From Otis tarda (Eukaryota > Chordata > Aves > Otidiformes > Otididae), in the NCBI GenBank assembly GCA_026413225.1, contig CM048554.1, positions 75,570,463 to 75,634,462 of the forward strand: a DNA stretch of 64,000 bases, written 5' to 3'. Positions 40,101 to 50,700 of the stretch are shown here, piece after piece. Every line of letters starts with the position of its first letter. Position 1 is the first letter of the stretch. Under the pieces are notes generated by a model. That model saw nothing but the letters and a program-made list of their open reading frames with translations, did not search any database and was not told the DNA's origin. Made by a program: the position numbers and the translations under genes.

Positions 40101-43100
40101 TCCCTGTAAGACCCCCTTTCAAAATATCAGACTTATTTTAGCTGCCATGTTTTGCCAGAAACTACCAGAAGATTACATCAGTGGTCAGCTGATGATCAGC
40201 TAGTTCCTATGTGACTGTGAAACCAAGTTATGCAGATATGGGATTGTAAGAGGTGTCCAGTTCTGGAGCCTACTGTGTCCAGTTCTGGAGCCCACTGTGT
40301 CCAGTTCTGGAGCCCCCAACACAAGAAGGACATGGACCAGTTGGAGAAGGTCCAGAGGAGGGCCACAAAGATGATCGGAGGGCTGGAGCACCTCTCCTAT
40401 GAGGACAGGCTGAGAGAGTTGGGGCTGTTCAGCCTGGAGAAGAGGAGGCTCCGGGGAGACCTGATAGCGGTCTTCCAGTACCTCAAGGGGGCCTACAAGA
40501 AAGATGGGGAAAGGCTGTTTAGTAGGGCCTGTTGCAATAGAACGAGGGGTAATGGTTTTAAAATAGAGGGGGGTAGATTTAGATTGGAAATTAGGAAAAA
40601 ATTTTTTACGATACGAGTTATAGAACACTGGAACAGGTTGCCCAGAAAGGTGGTGGAGGCCCCATCCCTGGAAACGTTCAAGGCCAGGCTGGATGAGGCT
40701 CTGAGCAACCTGATCTAGTCGGGGATGTCCCTGCTCCTTGCAGGGGGGTTGGACTAGATGACCTTTGAAGGTCCCTTCCAACCCTAACCATTCCATGATT
40801 CTATGATTCATTTCAGTGAATAACATCACAAATCCTTCCTCGCTGCCTACAGTAAGTTTTCCATTCCACTCAAGATATTTTAGGGATGGCTGTGTTACTG
40901 TGTTTCACACCAAGAACAGAACAGAGGCACACAACATAACTGCTGTTGGTGTTTCTATGCTGCAACCAGAATGATTTTTTTTTTTTCATTCTTAACACAT
41001 TAAAAATGCTCAAACTCAACTGTCTAATACAACTTCAGCAAGTCCTATATCACTTGCTATTGGCTGCCTTCAATTTTTAGAAAGGATCCTTAATGATCCT
41101 TAGCTCATTAAAGATCCTTAGCTGCTCTCCTCCTCTGCCTTCTTATTTACAGAGAATTCTTTAGGTATGTTTCCCCTCTATTTTCACAATCCCTTTCAGA
41201 CAATAAAGTGCATTTTTGCCTAGTGTGTATATGTTGTCATACACAGATTTACTTAATACAATACCCCGAATTCCCAACTTCAGAGCGCACTTTCAGTGAT
41301 TTATTTTAGTAACTGCCTTGCACATTGGAAAGTTGATCCTTATTTCCTTATGCAAGTCAGTAGTGGCACAGAACAAACATTACCAGATCACGATCACTGG
41401 GAAGAAAACAACTTACTTGGGGATAGTTCCGTTTTGTCGTTATCGTAAAACCACAACTATACATCATCATCTTTTTTCTCTTGTTTTTGTTGAAGGAAAT
41501 ACATGTACTGCTTCTATGACAGACATATTTCAGCAGTTAAATTAATGTGTTGATAAAGCGCAAATGTGCGAGATGTAATCTTGGGACTGGGATTAGCCTC
41601 TCTGTTTTCTGCCTTCCTGCTCATAAATTGTCCTGACCTTAAAGCACTGAATCAACACCAAATCTAGACAGAGGTACTTCACTAAATTGATTTCCAAACA
41701 CACACCTTCTTAGAAAATACCCTCTAAGAGCCACTTTTCCAACCCCATTGCAGGCCAAATACAATATTTAACTGAGATGTTTTCCATTTTCTGTCAATGT
41801 TGGAACAGAATTCTCAGCAACCACCTCACACTTGCACAGCTGATGCATGCATTTGCACATGGTACTCTGCTGGGCTTTTCTTCCTCTATTCAAACACGAG
41901 GAAAAGTCACAGAAAGCTATGACCCCTCCGTTTAACTGTTTTAATCTATAAATTCACCACATTGAAAACAAGTTGTTCATAAGCTATGGCACTTTAAAGA
42001 ATTGACTTTTAGAAAACCAAAACTTTAATCTTCCTTTCATATCAAGCACTGTTACTTATAATAGTGTTACAGACTCCTAAATTTGCCTGTCAGTTTACAG
42101 AAACATGCATTTACAGTAAAGGCAAAGTCTTTACAACGTGACAATTCTGTCTTGCAGTCAGAGGAAAAAAAAGCTTACTGACATTATAAATCTAGATATA
42201 GCCCTTCTTGCAACTCATCCAAATTCCCTATAAACTTTTTTTTCTCACCTAGTTCCTCACAGAGTAATAGAAAATTATCCTCCAATAAAGTTCTTCATTA
42301 CTTTAAGGCTGTAAAATGTCACAAGAGAAGATGTGGCTTATACATACCAATGATGTCTGATCCTCAAAAGGCCTGGTAATATTTTTCCTGAGAGGAGGGG
42401 AAAAAAAAAAAAAAAAAAAAAAAAGGGAAAAAAAATTTAAAAGAATAGGCTCAGACAAGTACTTCTAATTAGTTCTCTGACAACATTCAGGTTCTGCATT
42501 CTACCGGAACCTCCAGAAGTAGAGGTCCAGTTTTAGTTTGAACTGTAAGCCACATTAACACTGCCAGGAGTTCCTTAGTGCCACCATTGCCATTTTAAGT
42601 ACTTTCCTCCAGGCTTCCCCGTCTCCTGGGGCCTGACTTCCAGATCAGAACCACCAGTGACACTTCATAAACAACTGCCTTTGCTTGTTCATCTAACATT
42701 AAATTTAGCTATTACAGTTAACCTCTCTACACTATATCCATACAGATCTTGGGCTCCCATTTTGAGCAAGACGTATCTATCGCTATAATCTGTAACTCAA
42801 ATATATAAGAACTCAGATATAAGAACCCCAGCCTACCCACCTGACACTGAAACTCACTAGCAATTTACCCAGATCAGAGTCAGAGAAGTTCACTGTTCAA
42901 ATTTGCTGAATCCTGCTCTATAACATTTGGCACAGAACTGGGCTCAGCACCAACACTGATCATGTGTAGCTTGTTTCCAGTCTACTGAAGTTTGTGACTA
43001 ATCTCAGTCATCTTCCGCAACCCGTTCCATTGTTAAAGCCCCCATGCTAGACAGCATCTCTAGTCATGCTTTGAAGTTACCAAATGCGGTCTTGTCAGAA

Positions 43101-44879
43101 GACTCAAAGACGTCAAATTGAGACCACTTACTTTTTATACAGTACAGCAAAAGGCTTCTTCACAGCATACTGTAAAAGACAAAGTTAAATGTCTGTTATC
43201 TCTAACATATTTAAGTACACAGCACTGCTTTTTCTAAAACCCAAGAGCTTACATGATCGCATGAAACAGAGTAATCGTTTGTGCAAATCAGTCTAGGAAA
43301 GAAGCCACTTCAAAAGGTCTGCTCACAATAATACCATTGAAGTTAGTACTACTAATCTTAGTTCAAAATTAATTGTAGAAGGATTTATTTCTAGAAATAA
43401 GAAGTAACAAAGTAACTGAGAAACAGCTGAAATCAAAGCCATGTAATGGAATCTCTGCTTCTACTGGCATGAGAAAAAAACAGGGAAAGAACAACCACCT
43501 ATCATTGGCATAAGATGGTAAGAAAATAACAAAGTAAGGAGAGAAAAGAGTGCAAGAATAGCTATAATATTTTCAGGTATGGAGTCAGGAGACAGGATCA
43601 GTAAGTTTACGTTCTGGGAGAGGCTGAAAGGTCCATATCAATACACACGAGCAGTCTGCAGGATTCTGGGATATGACTTCAGCTGTGTGACCCAGTCCAA
43701 ATCCTGTACCTAATTCTCTTGTTTTCAAAGGGACTTGCAACACTTCACCTTACATACTGGACAACCACAGAAAAAAATAATAATCAAGAGAATAAGTTCA
43801 AAACTCCTGGCAAAGAGGAAATAGGAAAAAAATTATCTCCATCGAGAGGTAGGCAATGACACCTTTGGAATACCAGTCAATCTGAATTTTGGCTAACAGA
43901 GAGAGTATGAAAATAATCCATCTTGCAGCAGACAATATACAAACTGTAAGAACAAGAGAAAGGAAGGAACCCTTGATGCAGCGCAAAAGGTTGTGCAATT
44001 AAAGGTTGCATACGTATGTCCAACAACTTACAATGTCTTTAAGGACTTCAGTCACTGTTAAATTTGCATTTCCTCCTTTTATGAGCATTGCAGTTTTTGT
44101 ATTTTCTTTAAGTTTGGGTTCTCTCTTCTCAAGAAATCTTTTTGCTCTCTTAGTTTTAGGCTTGCTGCAACAATAAATTAACAGTTAAAAACTTAAGATT
44201 AGTAATAACACCTGACACTGCAGAAAACAGTAAAACAAACCAAGAGGTGGAACACATTGTTCAAGTAACATATTTCAGTGACTCAAACTAATCCCAGCAA
44301 AATTACAACCAGTGCCAAAAGCCCAGTCTCAGATGAATGTGTTTTACAGCCCCTCCTCTTCCTCTCCGTCCCCCCAAGCTAGCAAATGTGATTTTACAGT
44401 CCTGGCCTTTTCTGTTTCTGTTAATTTAGAATTTAAGCTGTACCAGAATTCGCACAGGCAGGCTGAAAGCTGTCTTTCACAGCAGCTCCCTCCCCAGGCC
44501 AGAGAAGAGGGAGAAGAGGGAGATGAGAAGAAAACAAAGTTCCTCAGAGACCATCAACGGCACCCAAACGAAAACCTCAAGTACAGCACAGCCGGACTTG
44601 CAGTACCGTGCGTAATTTATGAGAAACACACCACCCGTAGGCACAGAACTCACATAAATCAACAACTTTGCTCTCTGCCGGCCTCCCCCCTCGCAATCCT
44701 CCCCCTACACCGGGACCCGCTCCCGCTTCCCAGCGCCCGGGGAAGCCGCGCAGCAGCATCCGACTGCGATCGAGGCGCAGGCCCGGAGCCCTCACGGGCC
44801 GTGAGAGGGGCCTGGGGGTGCCGGCCCCTCCTCTGCCTCCCCCCGGCCACACTCACACCACTCGGTCCAGCGCCTCCAT
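31146..44879 (-). CDS. RPF2: RPF2, ribosome production factor 2 (Brix protein)
   Basis: RPF2 is a nucleolar Brix-domain protein that acts with RRS1 to place 5S rRNA, RPL5 and RPL11 into the pre-60S particle. Exons found, in coding order: 44857-44879, 44032-44164, 43132-43169, 42348-42387, 38715-38796, 38539-38615, 37308-37367, [one not found], 32859-32961, 31632-31776, 31146-31325. All have GT donors and AG acceptors and join in frame. The product starts MEALDRVV-KPKTKRAKRFL, then KKNITRPFEDQTSL, EFFSKKSDCSLFLFGSHNKK, RPNNLIIG, GRMFDYHVLDMIELG, NSKCPEGTKPMLIFAGD, FFRGPSVPSIRLAGLEYVLH, RIELEEMGPSLDLVMRRTHL and TYGRIHMQKQDLGKLQTRKM, with a Lys-rich tail. The missing piece corresponds to human VTEDYRRLKSLLI. 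A 40-base exon in the 32962-37307 intron would give 306 residues, the human length. The ends are lysine-rich, as expected of an rRNA-binding nucleolar protein. Confidence 0.96.
31580..31625. repeat. 23-bp tandem duplication beside an RPF2 donor
   Basis: ACAGATAGATCTGT followed by ATGTAAGGT at 31580 recurs at 31603 as ACAGATAGATCTGT followed by TTCCAAGGT. It lies in intron 10, starting six bases past the exon at 31632-31776. AGATCTGT/ACAGATCT makes each unit partly palindromic. Confidence 0.85.
31942..32029 (+). mobile_element. CR1 LINE 3' end in RPF2 intron 9
   Basis: The typical bird CR1 tail is present: GTGTCCCTGCTCACTGCAGG, GGATTAGATGACCTTTAAAG, CCAACCCAAACCATT and a closing ATGATTCTATG. 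Only the last 90 or so bases of the element were inserted (strong 5' truncation). It is in the antisense orientation to RPF2. Confidence 0.95.
40255..40320 (+). repeat. Three 22-bp tandem units at a CR1 5' border
   Basis: GTCCAGTTCTGGAGCC, with a (T/C)ACTGT extension, occurs at 40255, 40277 and 40299. The third unit runs into CR1 ORF2. The unit itself is CR1 sequence coding for the VQFW segment, so the element's own start has been triplicated. Confidence 0.9.
40255..40809 (+). mobile_element. CR1 LINE, 5'-truncated, in RPF2 intron 4
   Basis: The plus strand carries an uninterrupted ORF2 end up to a stop at 40718: [75 protein letters not shown] and a final SNLI. The 3' untranslated tail follows (GGATGTCCCTGCTCCTTGC, GGACTAGATGACC, TCCATGATTCTATGATTC). 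The open frame and good match to the consensus suggest a younger copy. The 5' border is marked by three 22-bp units (40255, 40277, 40299). It is antisense to the host gene. Confidence 0.96.
42401..42424. repeat. A24 tract (T24 on the RPF2 sense strand) beside an acceptor
   Basis: Twenty-four A residues on the plus strand lie 13 bases upstream, in gene terms, of the RPF2 exon at 42348-42387. On the sense strand the tract reads T24, then a short pyrimidine run CCCCTCCTCTCAG and the exon. Confidence 0.9.
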
Positions 44880-45130
44880 GGCTGCCAAGCGGTCTCACGC
44901 ACGCGCCCGGCCGCCGTCAAGCGGCACCATCCGGTACCTCACATCCGCCGCGGGAAGGAGGCGGGGGCGAGCACGGCGGGCGCCAGGAAGCGCTCGGGGA
45001 CGGGCAGCGAGCATGCGCGGGGCGGGGTTTCCGCGGCGGGGAGGGTGGCCGTTGCTCTTCCGCAGCGCGGCGCGGTTCCCCTAGGCGTGGACCGGCCGTT
45101 GCCGTTGGCACGCCGTGCGCCTTTCCCGTG
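44680..45130 (-). promoter_or_regulatory. RPF2: CpG-island promoter of RPF2
   Basis: GC- and CpG-rich sequence surrounds the RPF2 ATG at 44879-44877 and extends about 250 bases upstream. No TATA box is seen. A GCGGAAGAG (ETS-like) sequence on the minus strand lies at about 45053-45061. The transcription start cannot be fixed from the sequence. Long open frames across this GC-rich block on either strand are a composition effect. Confidence 0.75.
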
Positions 45131-46879
45131 CTCAGACGGCGAGTCCCCGCTCAGCAGCGGGTGCAAATTAATCAGTGCACGAATAACCATCCAGTGACGC
45201 AGCAGCAGCCGACCAACTCGGTCCCAACGTCTTTGCTTACCCTGCTCTCATCCCTGGTGCGTTGGGAACCGCGATACCGGGGCACAGCTAAAGCAGGCCA
45301 TTTTAAGCCCAAATTATCCCAAAACGTACTTATTGGAAAATAAGCAGAATTTGCTATCAGCAGGACTGGAAGCGGGGAAAAGATGGGTAAAGAGTTGCAA
45401 GAATTAGGGCTAATAAGAGTAGAAACAGAAGTGCATTATAAATAATGTTAAAAAAACATTATTATGAAGGCAGGTGTAGTTTATGATACACATAAAATGT
45501 AAAAAAAAAAAAAAAATCAATACTGACTCTGAGCAACCTGATCTAGTCGGGGATGTCCCTGCTCCTTGCAGGGGGGTTGGATGAGATGACCTTTGAAGGT
45601 CCCTCCCAACCCAAACCATTCTGTGATTCTATGATAACAAAGAAACAGCTTCAGTTATACTTCTGAAAGAAAAGGCTGAAAAAGGTCAGAAACCAATTCT
45701 GCCAGAATGCTCCTCACACATAGCACAACAATTACACGCGCATAGTGACAGATTTAGCCATTGGTTAGCAGAACAGAGGAGAGCTGATTTGTTTGCACGC
45801 TGGCAGAGCATGAACCCTCCGAAGCACCTCTCTGCTCTCGGCAGCAGAGGATACGACAGCGAGTGCTTCCCGTCCACAGCCCACCCAGCCTCTCTAGCAG
45901 GAGGTTCAGTTGTCAGCAAGCGCAGCCCCGCAACACAAACACTCCTCGCTGCAGACAGGAACGTACGTTACACCATCTCACGATATTCCCAAGATCATTA
46001 TTCCAGTTATAATTATCCTCTGCCTATCAGCGCCACACAAATCAAGTTTGAACACTGCTTTTAAACTTCCACGATTGTAGTTAAATCCAGCAATCTCCCT
46101 GCAGTCTGCCTGCAACCCGAAGCATAGATGCTGCCATGTGAAAGATCCATTCCCCGGGCTGGAGGCACAGGGAACATGTTCCTTCTTCTTCTTCCTCCTC
46201 ACCTTCCTCTCCCTGCCTCCCCTTCCCCCACGACTGAAGTTGCTTCTACACGGAAAAACAGAACAGCGGGATTGATGGTTTCAAACTCTTGCACTGTTTT
46301 GGTGCTTACCTTCACTGCTTCTGTGCTGGAAACCACACTGGGGGTAAACTTCTCCTCTGATCATTGCTAATTAAAGTCTTACATAATTACGCTGGAATTA
46401 ATTAGGCATCCCCATCCTGACAGCATTGTTGCAGTTAGACAGTTTTGAGGGAGACCGAGAAAGGTGGGAAGGAAGAAAGGTCAGGAAGAAAATGTTTTAT
46501 GTTTAAAAAAAGTGCTGTGCTTTTAAAAAAAAAAAATATCACAAATGCACCACATACTCAACTGGTATACGAAATACAATGTGACAGGATAAATGATGCA
46601 GCAGTATGTGATATCAACCCACAGACTAGCTAGGGGCCACAATACAGTCACATGGATCAGTCTGGGAACCACTGATGCATGGTTACAGGATCTTAAGCAT
46701 AAAAACCTTCAGAAACATGCCAGAGGAGAAGATCAGAGCCAAGACGTTATTGGGGGGGGGGGGCAGGAGAGAAGAGACTTCCTTATGTACAACACACAGT
46801 ATATTAGATAGAAAATGGAAGAAGAGAGAGTGACAGATGCCTCATTAAGACCTAGATTTCAATTGCTGACTAATCCACA
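45131..46879. other. RPF2-GTF3C6 intergenic spacer
   Basis: Apart from a CR1 3' end at 45525-45635 I see no gene. The stretch has a G-run near 46752, an A-run near 46528 and no exon-like open frame. Only about 2.8 kb separates the RPF2 start from the GTF3C6 stop codon, so any upstream RPF2 control element would have to be here or inside GTF3C6. Confidence 0.55.
45525..45635 (+). mobile_element. CR1 LINE 3' end
   Basis: About 110 bases of the CR1 tail: CTCTGAGCAACCTGATCTAG, GGATGTCCCTGCTCCTTGC, GGATGAGATGACC, CCAACCCAAACCATTCTG and a closing TGATTCTATGAT. It is nearly identical in text to the tail of the copy at 40255-40809, so both probably belong to one young subfamily. An A-run stands just upstream. 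Confidence 0.95.
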
Positions 46880-47012
46880 GGGGCTTTCAAGACTCGACTG
46901 GACAAAACCCTGAGTAACTTGGACTGAATTCAGTGTTGACCCTATTCTAAGTAGGAAGCTGGATGAGAAACCTCCTGAAGTCCCTTCCCACATTAAGGAT
47001 TTCCAAGATCTG
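46880..47012 (+). mobile_element. Older CR1-like LINE 3' end
   Basis: TTTCAAGACTCGACTGGACA, CCCTGAGTAACTTGGACTGA and GCTGGATGAGAAACCTCCTG followed by AAGTCCCTTCCCA form a recognisable but diverged CR1 3' region of a different, older subfamily than its neighbours. The final octamer repeats have decayed. Its left border is unclear. Confidence 0.7.
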
Positions 47013-47035
47013 TCAAGGGGACACCTGGGAGGGTG

Positions 47036-47213
47036 GTGAGGCACTGGAACAGGTTGCCCATAGAAGCTGTGGATGCCCCATCCCTGGAAGTGTTCAAGGC
47101 CAGGTTGGAGGGAGCTTTGAGCGACCTGGTCTAATGGAAGGTGTCCTTCCTCCTTGCAGGGGGGTTGGAACTAGGTGATCTTTAAGGTCCCTTCCAACCA
47201 AACCATTCTATGA
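47036..47213 (+). mobile_element. CR1 LINE 3' end
   Basis: The element begins within the HWNRLP codons (GAGGCACTGGAACAGGTTGC), continues through CCCATCCCTGGAAGTGTTC and the CTCCTTGCAGGGGGGTTGG tail, and ends CCATTCTATGAT. It has strong 5' truncation and the same orientation as the two CR1 pieces to its left. Confidence 0.95.
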
Positions 47214-47365
47214 TAGGATGCTAGATAAAATCCAAACTAAGCAATTTGATAATAAAAGCCACACTTACTTGAATATTTTCTTTCAATAACTGCAGTACAA
47301 GAACAGACATAGTAAGCAGCTGAATATGACATACAATGTGAAGATATACTTGAAAAATTCAAGAT

Positions 47366-47371
47366 TTTATT
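47366..47371 (-). terminator. GTF3C6: Likely GTF3C6 polyadenylation signal
   Basis: TTTATT on the plus strand reads AATAAA on the minus strand, about 335 bases past the GTF3C6 stop codon. The intervening sequence would be the 3' untranslated region. Confidence 0.55.
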
Positions 47372-47705
47372 TTGAACAATGATTTTTTTTTTCTTTTTAC
47401 AAAATGACCCAGGCTATACAATATATCAACATCCTTCTAAGGTAGAGGGGGTTAAATTATGTAACCATTTCCGCCTCTTCAATTTTGAGGCAGATACAGA
47501 CATTTCCAGTCAGCATTTTTAAAAAACACTTAAGCCCTCCCCACTATAATCCAAACACAAAAGCAATGCACAAGAATACAATGTCTGTTTTTCCACTATT
47601 AATTGCTCAGATAAATTGTAAACCATGTCATGGCCTATAAAAGTTAGCATTTAAAGGCTGGTCCATTAACTCCATGAAGAAATCCTGAAAAGATCAAAGC
47701 TGATA

Positions 47706-50700
47706 TCACGGAGGGGCACTGTCTAAGGCAACACTTCCAGAAGGAGAATCCTCTGCCCCAGAAGCAGGGCTGTCAGGCAGAGGAACAGAGGCATCTATTT
47801 CCAAGCTGTTCTGCTTCTCCAGATCACAATTCATGTCAGAGTTTCCTTCGCCACTCACCTCTCCCTCTGACTCTTCCGTCAATTTGTCTTGGGCCTGAGC
47901 TGACTCCTCAGAATCTTCTTTTTCACGCAGAAAGCTGCAAATCATGTTAGGCCTGCTATAGGAAAAATCTCTGTCTTTGATCTGTAACCACTCCACTCCA
48001 CCTGATGCAAAGAAGGAAGATTGATATTAGTGACAAAAGGAGTTAAACTAAGGAAAAACTGCTGTCAACTGTTAAGTTTCTTAAGTTTAATTAAGGCTGA
48101 GCCTGACCAATTTTTAAGTAAAATAATCACTTAAGATAGAAAGATGTCTTTCAAGAATTTGGACCAACACTAATTTTTGTGGTGAGTCTCATCATGGGGC
48201 TTAAACCATTCATTTTCCTTGAAAAATAAGGCTATGGATAACAGAAAATTATTTTATAAAGAACGACCAGTTTAAAATGAAAAGAAACTTCACTGTTGAT
48301 ACATTAACAACAACATGCATAGGCTAAACCAACTTATCCAAGCCACACAGCTACAGGTTTTTATCCAGATACCGGAGTGTATGGTTCATTCACATCACGA
48401 GCTTGGTTTCAGAAGAGCAGTCACAGTGGAGATAAAATTATAAGGAAAGTAATGAAAAGCAGGAATGTCAAGATACAAAACTCTGCTATGTCCATGTAAC
48501 GAGTACTGTGTCCTGCACAATGCATACTGTAAAACTAGATAAAAGAAACAAGAGTTGGTGAGAGTAGAGTTAGCTCTACAGGCGAAGAGACTTTAAAAAG
48601 GAAATCAAAACAAAGCAAAGCAAAACGAAACAAAAAAATTCCCTGTGTAACAAAAAAGACTAAGACTAGAATTCTACTTGGAGGAGACAGCAGATGTTTA
48701 TAAGGGGCTGTACTGGGAAAACAAGTAGGGATTGACTTATGGCCTAATTCTGATAGCAAAGTAACTCATATTCATTGGAAACACCAGATGATACATTTGT
48801 AGCAACCACAAAAGCAAACAAACAATCAAGAAAATCCACACTAAAGATGCACTTTTTCTGTAAAACAGAAACGTGATGTGAAAATTGACTGCCATAAAAA
48901 GTGGTAGAAGTCAAAAGTACAGATTCAAAAGCAAGTGACAGAGCCTTAATGGACTAAAGAGATAGTAGTCCAGACGAAAACTCTTGTCAAGATATTAATG
49001 AACTGCTGAACACCAGAAGGACAGCCAAAAGAAAGGATTACTTGTGTATATGTCCCACTCCTCCTACTTTCCACATACCCATTTACTACTGTCCACAGTC
49101 AGAAATACAATACAGGACTGAAAAACCTTTGGTTGGACCCAGTATGGTAGCTCCTATTGTATTTAGGTGTCAAACACTGGCCTTAGACTCCTAAAATAAC
49201 TTAAATATACTTCAAAATGCTGAGAAAATATTTTAAAAATGCAATAAAGAGAATAAAATGTTTGTTCACCTAAGTCTTAGAACATCCAGTAATATGATAG
49301 GGAATGACATCAGAAATACTGTAAGAATTTGTGTCGTCTCCTGAACTCAAGTATGTCAAGCTCTTACAACACCTATCAAACAGACTTCAATCAAATAGAA
49401 CTGGGATTTCCCTCCCACTTAGATTTTTAGGCAGTACATGTTGCCAGTTCACAATAGGTTGTACTCACAACATTAAACTTCTGTCAGGGTACAGAAGCAA
49501 AGTGGTTTTGACTAGGTATTATAATTATTGCTCCTCCAGAAAAACATAGGCCTTTGTATTAAGCAATATATTCTCCCATCTATTTCACTTTAAAAATAAT
49601 AGTTTCTGTTTAATATTACATACTTGATTATATGGAGAGAAGAAATGGTACATGGTGGTGATAAGAATGCTGATGTTTGGTTAGATTCTAGATGACACTT
49701 CATATTATACCTCCTATGACCAATATCCAGCTGACTGCCCATATTTAATGTAAAATGGTTACATATTCATAAAATATGAAGCAGTAACATTCAAGTGAAA
49801 AAAAAAGCAACTACTACTGCTACTACAGTACTGCTAATGAATACCTCTATATAGTAGGATACTCAAAATCTGACTATGTAAAAGCAGCACTGACTTCCGT
49901 ACAAAAACCCACCATTGAAATAAAGCAAACATATGAGCACTGAGTTCACCTACAGAATGTAGGTACCATCAGTATGAATGGTCTGCTAGGTGTGTCTTTG
50001 CAAGTAAGATAAATTTGTTTATAGTTAACTGCAAATTCATTAAGAACAATTCAGTCATAGTACATATAACATGGAACTTCTTACTAAGGATATTACAGAT
50101 TTTCAACAATTACAGAGACTCATTAAGTCACTAGAAAAATTGATGGAAGTAAAAAAAAATTAATAAATAAAGAAAAAATCAGTGAAGAACTATTAAACAG
50201 CACCTCTGATTTCAGAACTGGTGCCAAAACTTTTAAATGACAGAAAAATATACCAGGGAACATCAGCATATGTTTGCCCTGCTCATACACTCTTCTGTAG
50301 GAATCTCCTATTAGCCACTTCTGGAGGCAGCACTGGTCAGAAGGAATCTCACTCTTTTTTTTTTTTTTGGTGTTTTGTATTTTTCTATTTAAATATATAC
50401 ATTTGTTGCCTAAAGAAGAAAGTTCCTCTAACTTCCTGCATGCTCTTGAATGAAACATTTAATCAAGGCTGACACTCCTAAGCATAATCCATCTATATCC
50501 CTACACGTAAGAGTGGAGGCACTAACCAACATTCTCTTCTCCTTCCTTCTTCTCTGTCAAAAGTGTCCGTGTCATGTTCAACTTCTTCATTGTGTGGCAC
50601 TTGTATTTCAGCTGTACTTTCTGGTTGCCTTCGGCATCTATTATGAGAAGAGGAGAAAAAAACAATACCCAAAACCCAATCGTTACAGTGAATTCCACTA

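Noticed and set aside
40200-40829. Minus-strand open frame of 209 codons
   Set aside because: It is the antisense shadow of the CR1 ORF2 end on the plus strand.
44312-45343. Plus-strand open frame of 343 codons
   Set aside because: It crosses RPF2 exon 1 antisense and its CpG island. The sequence is low in complexity and matches no known domain.
48170-48230. Possible C/D-box snoRNA in a GTF3C6 intron (ATGATGA on the minus strand)
   Set aside because: No D box or closing stem at a suitable distance.
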